Assembly: GCA_033558025.1 (NCBI GenBank)
Contig: JAUCEF010000005.1
Span: 5,456,001-5,520,000, forward strand
Length of the DNA: 64,000 bases
DNA from: Phytophthora sp. 'mugwort'
Lineage: Eukaryota; Oomycota; Peronosporomycetes; Peronosporales; Peronosporaceae
Direction of reading: 5' to 3'
The position numbers and the translations under genes are program-made. Below the pieces are notes generated by a model that saw nothing but the letters and a program-made list of their open reading frames with translations, was not told where the DNA came from and did no database searches. Of this stretch, positions 42,446-54,100 are shown in pieces; the first letter of the stretch is position 1, and every line of letters begins with the position of its first letter.

Positions 42446-43822
42446 GTACTCACGTCGTTATTGCTGGTGTGCGAAGCTGCTCACTTCGACCTGCCACTTT
42501 GTGTTGTGATTTCCGATCGAGGCACGATTGGTCACAATACGGTACAATTGTAGAGGCTGCCGCGTATTCGTCGGGAGACGTAATCACACCCGACTTAATT
42601 GGATGAAATAGCAATAATATCTGGACCTGATCTCGACGACGATTGGCTGAGAATAGTGGGAACCCATTGGATTGGTGCAAAACCTCTTCGTTGGACATAA
42701 GAGTGGTACGTACGCTGAGACTTCATAAACAATCGAGCAGCGCACAGACCGGGCAGTTCCCATACTGGTAACCTCGCAGAGGACCAGATTGATCAGTATG
42801 AGATGCCGCCTCGAGTTGCTGTAGCTCGTGTTCACGGCAGACGTAGATTTGAGTAGAGAACTGGCGGAAATGACATGATTGTCGAATACTCTATGCAAAA
42901 TAAGTTTTTATCTTCTACCACGTGGTTAACAAGCAACTACGTTTGTATTTACAAGTAACCGTTCAAGTTGCCTCGGGAGGCATTTCCACTACAAGTTAAA
43001 CATAATCGTGAGATCGTAGTGTATGTTGCATTATGCGCTTTCGATGGCTATAGTATTCATGCGTCGACATCGAGACCATAAACACCCTCGAAGCTGCATG
43101 ATCAGTATCCAAGTCGGAAACCGCTGAGGGCTGTCCGTACCTAATGGTATATCCCAGTGGTTATTGTCGTCAACAAACGTCTGGTGACCACGAACGCTTC
43201 TCAAGAGTGAGGATCCTGTTGCATTCATATTTACGCTCACGTAGTACCGTGGAATCAATCCGATGAGGGCTGTTCATACCTAATGGTATTCCTAGTATTA
43301 AATGAGTTTAGCGCCACAAAACTAATCGCATTAAAAGCTATAAACGGTGGTGGCATGGCTCCTAAGGTGACATTTCTGAACGGTAGGTGTAATCTGAGGG
43401 CCTATCGCGTGCAGGGTGTTGCCGCTTAGATGTTGACATACAGCTCAATACATGTAATACATGTTTTGAGCTGTAGTGTACCGGCCTGGTACATGTACTC
43501 AACGCAGCAGAAACTGTGAAGCAGGCAAAAAGGAGGAAAAAAGGATGTGGAATCCCATTTTTGATATTACGTAGTATATATATGTCAAATAGGTTTTTAC
43601 GTGACCCAAATAAAAGTTACTTAAGACACCCGCTTTTGGCGGGATTGAAATGTCGCGCAATCAGGTGCAAGTGTAAACGTAATCGTGAATGTCTTGTTTA
43701 CGGGGTAGGAATGTCCATCGGATAAGGATGTTGATCATCACCACAAGTTGTTAGTTTCGTTCTGATTTCCCTCCCATTATGCCCTTCTACGACGACAATC
43801 GTAGTTTCGTTTCCTCGCCTGC
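42446..43822. other. Intergenic, 1.4 kb, with short repeats
   Basis: No gene supported. It contains an imperfect direct repeat of about 30 bp (TGAGGGCTGT and TACCTAATGGTAT) at 43121-43150 and 43260-43289, and the hairpin listed separately at 43440-43474. It also holds the promoter of the BED-finger gene at the left end. Confidence 0.5.
43440..43474. repeat. 35-nt near-perfect palindrome / hairpin
   Basis: The left arm ACAGCTCAATACATG pairs with the right arm CATGTTTTGAGCTGT, with about two mismatches across the centre. Just after it GTACCGGCCTGGTACATGTAC forms a second, smaller dyad. Could be the end of a small element or a cruciform-forming site. Confidence 0.7.
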
Positions 43823-44967
43823 TTAATCTGTGCCTAGCGGCCTTCCCGTGCCCCAAGTGTAGCCGCCTGCGCCGGGGACCGCGGCACGACCAGCGCCGCG
43901 CGCGCCGATTATCGGGACTCCTCCGGCAGCGACTTGCGGGGACGGGAACAGATTCGTGCTGCATAAAATAATGATATCGGTTAGAGCAGGTAGGTGGAGG
44001 CAGGGCGAAGGATATCTCGTGATACGTACAATATGGCCGGAGTCTGCAGCAGGTTCCATCCCTTAGTCGCCGGCAGCACCTCCAGCAGGAAGTAGTACAG
44101 GTGACCAGCGATGACACCGAAGACGTCCATCATCGGGTTACCGCCGACGAGTACCGTGAAGGCAATAAGTGCCCACGGAAGGTAAAGACCGTCAAAACGG
44201 AAACCTGCGAGCACCAAACGTGACACGGAGCGACATCAGGGGTTGCAAAAATAAACAGTTTCGTTTACTGCAGACTTGCAGCGAAGCAAGCAGCGCCATA
44301 TAAGCAGCGCTTCTGACGCATTTGCTGTCAGCTTACCCCAAATGGCGACGGGCGCGGTCGGGTTCCGACGGCTCCAGACGTAGACGATCATAAAGATGAG
44401 CGACGTGCCTAGGAACGGGATGCCCATGAAAAACGCAACCACCTGCACTCCATAATCAAAGCGACGTCAGCCCCCCCCCCCCCCCCCCCCCCGTCCTTTA
44501 AGCCCAATATGGGCAAATAGTAATAGAAAATAGATGCACCTACCCATAGTACAGCGGCTCCGAAGAACAACATGAAAGCGTAGTCGGCCGTGGGTCCGCC
44601 GCCGCCCGGGAACGGGTCCTCCTCGAGCCGAGACGAGTAGTTGGTCCTGCGTGAGCATTCACGGCACCATCTTGGTCAGCATTAAATGCAGTAGCAGAAG
44701 GATGACATGAGGGTACGAATATACGACGTCACCGTACAGGATCATGAGCTGCATGAGGAAGGGAAAGCTGAAGCTCCCGAGGAACATGAAACACGTGGTG
44801 AGGCGCCAGAGCTGGAAGCGCTGCCACACCAGGTCGAAATCCAGGTAAAGCGACTGCGGGTTCAGGAAGCCCAGTGTGCTCAGCAGCGTTGAGCCGAAGC
44901 ACACCGACAGGTAGAAGCGCGTGACGTACGGCAGCCCGTAGTACCAGGCCTCGATGCTCCCTGCCAT
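43823..44967 (-). CDS. DERL: Derlin (Der1-like ER-associated degradation channel protein)
   Basis: Five exons by hand: 44717-44967, 44544-44646, 44337-44442, 44030-44204 and 43823-43958, 256 residues. Rhomboid-pseudoprotease features: start WYYGLPYVTRFYLS, then FQLWRLTTCFMFLGSFSFPF, NYSSRLEEDPF, ADYAFMLFFGAAVLW, the Derlin signature YVWSRRNP (the WR-like segment), LPWALIAFTVLVGG, IAGHLYYFLLEVLP and LLQTPAIFTNLFP. Derlins extract misfolded proteins from the ER together with Cdc48/p97 and Hrd1. The C-terminal tail is Gly/Ala-rich and lacks an obvious SHP box. The second intron contains a run of 22 G on the coding strand. The ATG at 44967 is chosen because eight further upstream codons in frame are poorly conserved. 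Divergent from VPS13, 212 bp between starts. Confidence 0.93.
44471..44492. repeat. 22-bp C/G homopolymer inside a Derlin intron
   Basis: Uninterrupted run of 22 C on the plus strand, between the second and third Derlin exons. Such tracts slip easily in replication and sequencing, so the exact length is uncertain. Confidence 0.85.
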
Positions 44968-45179
44968 GGCGACTGCTGGTGCTATCGACAAAAGTAAATC
45001 TCTCCAGACCCTGTATAAATGAGTTCTACACCTGCTATAATCAATTGTTTATGTGCACCACACAACGCGAATGTAGCCAAATGGGCGTCGGCGCGTGTTA
45101 GTAAAGCAATCAGAGACAGCGAGAGCGCGAAGAGGACCACAGCACCAGCGCGTCCTAGAGTCCCCAAATCAGAGCGACG

Positions 45180-48100
45180 ATGCTGCAGCACGCGGTAGCA
45201 CTGCTGCTACAGCGCCTTCTGGGAAAGTTCGTGACCTTCGACTCGAGCATGCTCAAGCTGAGCTTGTGGCAGGGCGACGTGTCATTCCAGGACCTACAGC
45301 TGCGCTTGTCGTACGGCGAGGGCGCTATCGGCCACCTGAGCGTAAAGATTCCGTGGCGCGCGCTGTGGACGCAGCCAGTGCAGATCAAGGCGCAGGGCAT
45401 CCGCGTCTCGCTGCACCAGACGCCGAAGCCTGCGCGACCCGGACCGGAGACGGCGCAGGAGCTCGAGAGCGTGGACACGAGCATCGACGGCAGCAACGGA
45501 GACGGTGGGTTGGACGATTCTTTGTATTATGTATTACTGTTTAGAGAGACTGACGTATGCTGCTTGCTTGCTGCCTCCAGACCGGACGTATCTCTCGAGG
45601 CTGGTGTCGCACATTATTGGCAACGTGCAGATCGAACTGTCGGACGTGCAAGTGCGATATGACTGCGACCCAAGCTCCTTGGCGCCGGTATTAGCTGCTT
45701 ATAGGAGAGGGGGCGTTGGACGCTGTCTGACATTGTTGCTTTGTTACTGATAGCAACCCGGGAGTGGCACGTTAGAGATCGGACACGTTAGCTTGATAAA
45801 CACGAATGCCGAGTGGGAACTGGAGTTCACGCCGCAGTCAAGCTCGTCCATGGAGTCGAGAAAGGTTTGTGGACAGGAGGTGATTTGTATGTGTGGATGT
45901 CGACTGAGGATTGTTGCTTGTTGCTTGTTTAGTTGCTGAAAACAGAGGGCGTTGCGGCGTACATTGAGTATCCGCATAAGCAAGGCACTGTATACCCGGA
46001 GGACGAGCTTTCTTCTCTCACAGAAATGCACCGAAAGTATTTATTTCACGAGTGGCGCAGCGCTGTTAAGGTGTGATGGCGGTTGATTATCTATTTGTAC
46101 TGCCAGAGCTTGCTCATTGCTAATAATGTATTGTTTACTGCTGCTGTAGGCCAGTCTATACTATCATAGCGTGAATGCAGCGTTCCCGGACGTGGAATTG
46201 GATGTGGAGATTGGCTACGACCCTGGAAATATTACAGAAAAGTGCGAGATTTGTGCCGCATATAACGCTAGCGGCAATGAAAGATTCGTGCTACAGGCCA
46301 ACCAACCCCGAGTGCATTTTGGACCTGAGCATATCGACGTTTTGTACGCCATTCTGATTGAAGTGAAGGCGCCATACGACGAGTACGATCGGTTAGCCGT
46401 GTTGACACAGCAGCAAGCATCGCGACCCGATGGCTTTTTGATGGTGCTCTCGTACGCAAAGCAATGGCTATTGACTGATTGCCTGGATACTGTCGTGGGA
46501 CAAACGTTCACACTAGCAGCAGAAGATGATGATGACGATGACGATGAGTTTGAGGATGCTATCACCCCTCCGAGCTTATCTGTTCGGGCAGAGTTGCGGC
46601 ATGGCGCAGGGATTTTCTTTTCTGCCAGAGAATCTGTCGCGACTGAAGAAGAGATCGTACAGGGGACGCAGTGGGTGTGGGTTCTGGGTGAGACTGTTGG
46701 AGTCGTTAAACAGTCGTGTGTGGAAGATGAGATACAGCTCAGCGTTCAGTCATTACACATGTACGAAGTTGCTGAGCGTAGTGAGAGCTATAGCATTATT
46801 GACCACGCGAGTGAAACTGGTGCAGATGACGGCTCAGTTTCATTGGTAGACCCGATTGTCCGATTATCCTGTGTTGTCCCGGCCTACCAGAGCCGCCTTG
46901 TTGGGCATCAGCCTGCACTGGACGTCCAGGTGGGCAGCATCATGATGTTTATTAAAGACGAGACGTTGGTCATGTGGATGACTCTCTTTGCGCCAGTGTA
47001 TTTGTGGTGGAACCAATGGAATTTATCGCATCCGAGCAAATTGGTTACTTTCAATGAAGCGCAGATTGCACCAATTGCACACTTAGGGATCAAGATGGAG
47101 AAGATCTGTTTTGTATTCGCTCTCCACGATAAATTTTGCTTTGGCATCGAGCTAAAGGACCTTACGGTGGAGACGTCTGAATCTGATCGCGAATTTGTGA
47201 AAAGTGATTGCCAGACAAGTTTGCGCTTGTTCTCTGTGGATGAAAGTCTGGCCTTGTTACAAGCCCAAATGACTTTAAATGATGTCCATGGCTTGCATGA
47301 AATTGTGGCTGTTAAGGACTTCTCGCTGACGAAAACGAGTCATTCCAGAATACGTTGGTCAATGGATCATTACTCTTGCGAGCACTGCACCTTAGGGGAT
47401 CACGGGATACTTTCTTACGAGCAACATGAGGTTGACCATGAGAAAGAAAGTGCAATGTACAATTACGAAGCGCGGCTTTCAGCAATACGAATTGACTGGA
47501 AAATGCTAGAACTTGAGGCTCTTTCTTGGATAATTGGCAAGTGGAGTTTCTTTCTTCCGGATAAACCCTTCAACGGACCTGATCGAGATCTGCATCCAGC
47601 TAAAGGAAGTGCGAGCGTGAATCTGGTGTGTCAACGAAAGCAATCTGTACGAATATCTGATCTTCAATTTTGCGTTTCGGATGATCGGCCAGGTCAAGCT
47701 TCCAAGTTCGTGCTGTCCATTAAAGACGTAGATTGGTCGTCATGCGTATGCACGTCAATTATCACACAAAACATTAGTGTGTCGTCAATTTCTCTTGAAG
47801 AGAACGAGCATGTTGTTATTGGCGTTACTGGTGGGCCAGGTTTACGTGGTCCTTGTCTCAGTGCGACGTATTGTATGAGTCGGACGTACTCTAGCGACTC
47901 GCACGCATCTGCAGGGATTCTGCGATTTAACCGCCAGACTACTCGGGCAATTGTTGCTATTGGGCGTCTGCATGGAACATTATTTCTTCCAGATGTACGA
48001 ACAATTTTGACGTGGATAGGAGGATGTCATGACAGATATTTGCTCGCTTTTATGTTGTCTACTAGTTTCGGATATACACTGGATGAGTTCCGGCGCAATT

Positions 48101-51100
48101 TGTCAAAATTAAGGTCTGAGGCGTCGTCCACGCTGTTGGAGGATTCCTCTTGTTTTGATAATGAAATTATCGTAAGTCTGTCGGTAATGCATGGTTTGCA
48201 GCTTCACATTAAACACCGGGATCAAACGCCAGGTGCCTCTCTCGAAGACTTGGCGCCTACCAAAATGATTGCTCGCGTGGAGGTGTCGAGTATGTCGCTG
48301 CAAGCTAGCGGAGCAGGTGCTGCTGTGTGCGAGAGGGGATTTGAGCTCAAAGGCAGCGTGCGGAATTTACAGCTAACTGATTTGACTACTCCAAGTGGGT
48401 CGCTACCAGCTGATGCGGTGTTACCGAACCGGCAATCCATTGGATCGCCCTCGGATATGCTGGACGGAGTTGCCGACGTGGGATCATTTGGCGTGAAAAA
48501 TGTCGTCGACTTTGTGATCAACTCTGCTGCAGATACTGATGGCGGAGTTATGGTTCGTGTGCGGTTGGACTCCGTCTGTATTGTGTACCTGCACCGGGTA
48601 TTCAAACAGTTCCACCATTTCGTTTTTGACCACGTTTTCGATGCTCTCGTTAATCCGTTGGACGCGAGTCCCAGCCGTGAAAAGACTGAGTTTATATTCA
48701 AGAACTTCATGGTAAAGACTGCAGCGCTTCCTGTATCAGTCGAAGAGCTACTCCGCATGTATGTCAATGCAGTGGTGACCGAGGTAAAGGAATGTGTTGG
48801 GGCCATGGGGATACTTAAAGGAGAGATAGGAAATGTGCAATTGGAAGTTGTCGGAAATGACTTGGCATTTGCACTGCCTCGCAGCTCATTCTCGCGAGAT
48901 AGTATTATTCTTCGCTCGACAAATGCTCGCTTTTGGAGCAGTGGCATCGATCCTTCAAGCTCTAATTTCTTACAAAACGGTACTTTCGTCGACGAAGCAA
49001 GACTATCGCATGGCTCAGCTCTAGCGGGTGCATCTGCAGCGAAGGCACAACTTTCACGACGAACGGAGCTAAGAAATTTGAGACGACAAATTAAAAACCA
49101 GCGCTCGCGTATCTTAAGCAATCGCAGCCAATTGTTTATTGATCTTCGGAGTGCAACGCAGCAAGCGCAGAACTATCTGCATGAAGGTTTCCAGGCTCTC
49201 CCGGCCGCTGAAGATGCGGTGAAAATCATTCACAATAAGATTGTCCATTTGGATCAACAGTTGGAGCAGCTAACGCAGTATCTTCTCAAGGTGGACGAAG
49301 CACTGGATGAAGCAAAAACTGAAGGTGAAGTCCTAAACAGTTCTGGTCGCGATAGCCTGCAGTTCTTAACGAGCACGCCGACAAATGGTTCGCGAGGGCG
49401 GTCAGATTCGATGGAGCAAATTCGTCATGAGGTTGCGGGTATGTCACAGCATTTAATGGCACCATTGTTTGTGGCCGAGGATGCTGAATTCCTTGACGCA
49501 CGAGTTGCATCAGACACTAGCATGATGATACGGAGTAATGGAGATGCAGATATGTCGACTTCATCTGTGGGGTTGTTCGAGTTTGAGCTGGTTGATCTAA
49601 GTGGAACCACACGTGATTCTTCATCGCCACTTTTTCACCACTCGCTGTTAACTGGGCGCATTGATTTGGAACCTGAAAGTCTATCCGAGGCGAATCTGAG
49701 CTCGTACTTTGCGGTTAATCTATCGTTGAACGAACTTAGTATAGGAACTGGGCCGGAACAGTATACTACTCTTCTGGGTATGATTTATGAGAATTTTCGG
49801 GAAGTATCTTGTGTCGTCACGGAAGACACATATCCGTTGTGTCCTACGTGCGGAGGCCTTCACTATGACACTGAATATTGCAGCGCAATATGGATGAGGA
49901 TCCCAGTGAAGGTTGCTGACGCTGCGCTTCGCATCTCGAACAAAGATCATCCCGTTGCAGATTTGTTTTGGGAACAGCTTGAGTTGGTGTTTACGTTGCG
50001 AACAGACGATTCATTGGAGGTCAGTGCCTCGTCACTGTCATTTACGACGGTGGATATCCGGCCTACACGTTGTCAGACAGCGTCTGAAATTATTCGGCCA
50101 CTTCCTGGAGACGGTATTCAGATTGAGTACAACCAAAAGATGACTTGGACTGACACCGTTTGCGATTTGAAGGTGAGAAATACCAATTTCCTTGGGGTTT
50201 ATCCAGCATTCCACGACGTTGTAGCATTTTTTGTCGAGCCAATTTTCACGGAAGGCGAGTTTCTGGATTTTGGTGTTGGGTATATGTCGCCTCCTCCTCC
50301 AGATTGGCAAAAAAACGACTTCTTTGTGACTACAACCGGGTGTCTCTTCTCGTTACTGGAGGATTTCGAAACAACCGATGCGCGAGCGCTCGTCATGCTG
50401 ACGGATGTTGTGGTTGCCTACTCAATCCACCAGAAGTGTGAAGGTCTGGCGGATATGACGAAGTGTCATTTGGAATTTGATCAACATGGTGTTTATTTCT
50501 CGCAACTTCCAGATCTGCAGGTATGTACGTTATTTGTGTCGTTTCTATCCAAACGTTTACACTGACAACTCTTTCTCTGTTCTGTAAGATTGACGCATCC
50601 TTCCCACTTTCCAACTCGTTTCTTTTGGTGTTTGATCACTTCGTGGAAGGCTCTATGTCACTTTCACGACGGAACTCGTTCGTGCTGGCCCCTGTCGAGA
50701 CTCGATTTTCTGTTCAAGACGCAAACTTATTTATTAACATCGCAAACAATTATCTGCGATGGATTCCGACAGCATCTCGATCGACTTCAGCAAATTCGTT
50801 AAGAAGTAAAGCGAAGAACGGGTTAAACAATGCACCCAGTTCTCAGCCTGCTACGCCAACCTATATTGCTGATAAGCTGCTGGGTGATGTTGGTGAACTA
50901 CGTTTGGTGCTTGTGAACAACAGCTTGGGTATCCCCATCGCTGATTTTCACATGCGAGAGATTGTTTGCGAGTATATTCAAGACGAAGACTACTCAACGA
51001 CTGTGGGAGCCACACTACTTTTCAACTACTTTAACAATAGCATCTACCGATGGGAACCTCTGGTGGAACCTTTTGTCGTTCAGATGCGAATCCATCGCGC

Positions 51101-54100
51101 TCTAGAAGAAAATAGTCTTGTGGAAGTGTTCGCGAATCTGCCAAACACAGTCAACTTCAACATGACACCTGCTATGGCTCCTTTGCTGTCGTCGGAGGCA
51201 TTGAGACAAGCCGATTTTGTCACCTCCGGATCCAAGTCGACAGCGCCATTCTGGGTTGAGAACAAAACAGGACTCGAGCTAAAATTTAGCTTTCGCCGCG
51301 GCACAGGGACTGTCATTCAACAAATTGTTCCAGATAATGGAACGGTATCAGTTGATTGTCGAGAGCAAGGAGACATGCTCAGCTTTGACAGCGCCTCGGC
51401 TGATCGGTTCTTGCGGGAAACTGATCGCCAAGCTCTGACAGTACACCACACGCTTTCTGTTTGGTTGAACGGCAACAAGTGGGTAAGTGCAAACCCTGTG
51501 GTAGTAGATATGGTCGGACATGTCGCTGTACCTCTCCGTGAATCGCTGACACCAGAAGCTAATGCAGATACAGGCAACTTTGAGAATGGTAGTGAAGAGG
51601 ACATTAGTCCACCAACTCTCGTTGCGGAAATCAGCATTCAAGCTGATGGTAGCAAGCTGATCAGTCTGCATTCCCAAGTGGTATTACAAAACCGAACATC
51701 GGTTCCCTTGATGGTGTGGGCGTTTTCGCCTCGAGAAGGTGGTTCCATTCAAGAGTGGATTATTGACCGCGAGCAAGTTTGTCATATTCCTCTTCAACTT
51801 GTACACCCTCAGAGCAAAATCAGTATTCGACCTTCGCCATATGTGCAGTATGCACCGTTGACTACCAGCTTAGAAGAACTGGGAGATGAAGTACGGGCGG
51901 CCAAATCAGTCAACACGAAGCGCTTTGTGCGCTCTGGCAATTGCATTTGCAATTTCGAGACTTTTGCCACGATGGAAGAGCTGCGAAGTGCCGCGGAGTT
52001 GCTGGAAATGGTGTCATCTTCTTCCATGTCTTCGGCAATCCCGCTGTCGGGTTACGTCGTTCGAGATTTACCTACTTGGAAATGTACGTATGAGGTGGAA
52101 GCATACTACCTCATGCGTGCCACTTTTTCAAGTACGGAGGAGCCTCCATTAGTAAAGGAATCTGCAGCCGAGCTGGACAAAATTGAGGACGAAGAGGGCG
52201 AAAAAGTAGAAGATGAGTTTCTTCACGTGTTTGGCGAACCAGCTCAGCGTCAGCGCATGAACCCATTGCGAGACGTGAACTACGAGCTGGATGAGGCAAG
52301 AGCGGCTGGACAGCGACGAGGTTTGTACGAGGCGACCAATTCTAGTCTCTACTACCTTTCGGTATCACCATTCCTTACGCTTCACAATCGTTTGGCTACG
52401 GCTATGGCATATCGTTTGCTTAATGGCTCTCTTCAGCTGATTGCCGAAGGTATATTGGCAGTAGGAAACGTGCTTCCCTTATTCCAAGTCGATACTTCAG
52501 AGCTATTGTACGTGTCTTTCCGGTTGGAGAACTACAGCTGGAGTGGTCCGAAACTGATCATCAACCCCAAGATATCTGTGTACACGGTGCCCTACAAAGA
52601 ACGGATCGAACCAGTACAGCTACTTGGTCGTGCATTTGACCGTGATATTACTGGAGAGCAGGATAGTGTGCCCAACTTGCAACTACAGGTTAAGCTCTCC
52701 GGGCGAGACGTTATCGTGTTCTGTTCGATCTGGATCGTCAATCACACTGACCTCGACCTTGAGTATTGCAACTCCACGAGATCGTCATCCAAGCGGCTTG
52801 AGACAGTACTCAAGTACGTGCATCGACGTGCAGGTTCGTCAGAAGAACAATGCGAGGATTTCTCTGCGCGGTCATTGTCGTTTCACGGAGATGGGGGTCG
52901 AGAAACTCAACTTACTCGTCTGCACAAGGTCAAGCCGTCTGCCAATCCAGTGGCCGTGATTGTTGTGATTCGGGAAGCAAGAGAGTTGTACAATGCGCAG
53001 TATTTCGGAGCACAGAGTCCGTATGTACGAGCGTCCTTGTATGTGCTCAAGAATCCTAAAGACAGATACCTGGAAAAACCTGAGATGGTGGCGATTTGCT
53101 CTGCCACAACAAAACCAAGTCCGTCTGGTGGATTAGCTCCACAATGGGATGCTCGCCTTCAGAATACGTTACTGTTACGCTTTCCACCTGAAGTGAGGAC
53201 ATTAGACTTGGCTCGTATTATCATTGAAGTGCGTAACGTACGCTATGGATTGGACACTTGCCTTGGAGTCACTGCTGTGAAAGTGGATAGCATTCTAAAA
53301 GATCGCAAACGAGCTGCAGCATTCAATTGGTACAAGCTGCTTAAGCGAAAGTCGTCTCGTGAACGAAAAGCATCCAAGAACAATCTGGCGAGCATACATC
53401 GAGGGGATATTAGCATATCTTTTTCGGTTGGCACGTCTCAAGAGCTACCGTCAGATATGGACGCAGTGGAGGTTGTAGAAGAGGTAGCCGAGGAGCACAC
53501 TTTACCATCCGTTCATGACGAGGAGGCGATGGCTATTACTTTGCAGAGACAAGAGAGTGAAGAATTTGAGCTCGACGACGTGGTAGTTTCTTCGGTATTG
53601 AATGAGCAACAGACACCTGGACCACTTCCATCCACAAGTGCGTCTCGGTCGCTGCAGCGGCTCCAAACTCCGTCTAACCACGACATGGGACTATTAGCAG
53701 CCCCTGCTTCCATGCGTGCGCGCCAAGCATACACGTTTACAGGCGAAATCGAGTCTACACGCTCTCAAGAGTTGCTGTCGTATGATCCAACATCGACGAG
53801 AGCAATGGGCGCATTGCTGATGAATGGATCGCCAACAAAACCGGCTCATACGGGAAAACCTCATGGGATCCAAGTGTATCTACCACACAACCGCTTCGCC
53901 TGTGTTGTTGTCGAGATCTACTCTAGCTCTCTTATGGCAGAAGTCTTCGATCTCGTCTGTATGAAGTGCGGCTTTGTCGGTGTTCTAGACATTGAAGACT
54001 TTGATTTCTACGAGTTGGCATTGCCTCGATTTGTATCACTTCGAAGCGCTGGACGACCCGAAGGCGAGCGTTGGTATGGCCAACCTATCCCAATGACATC

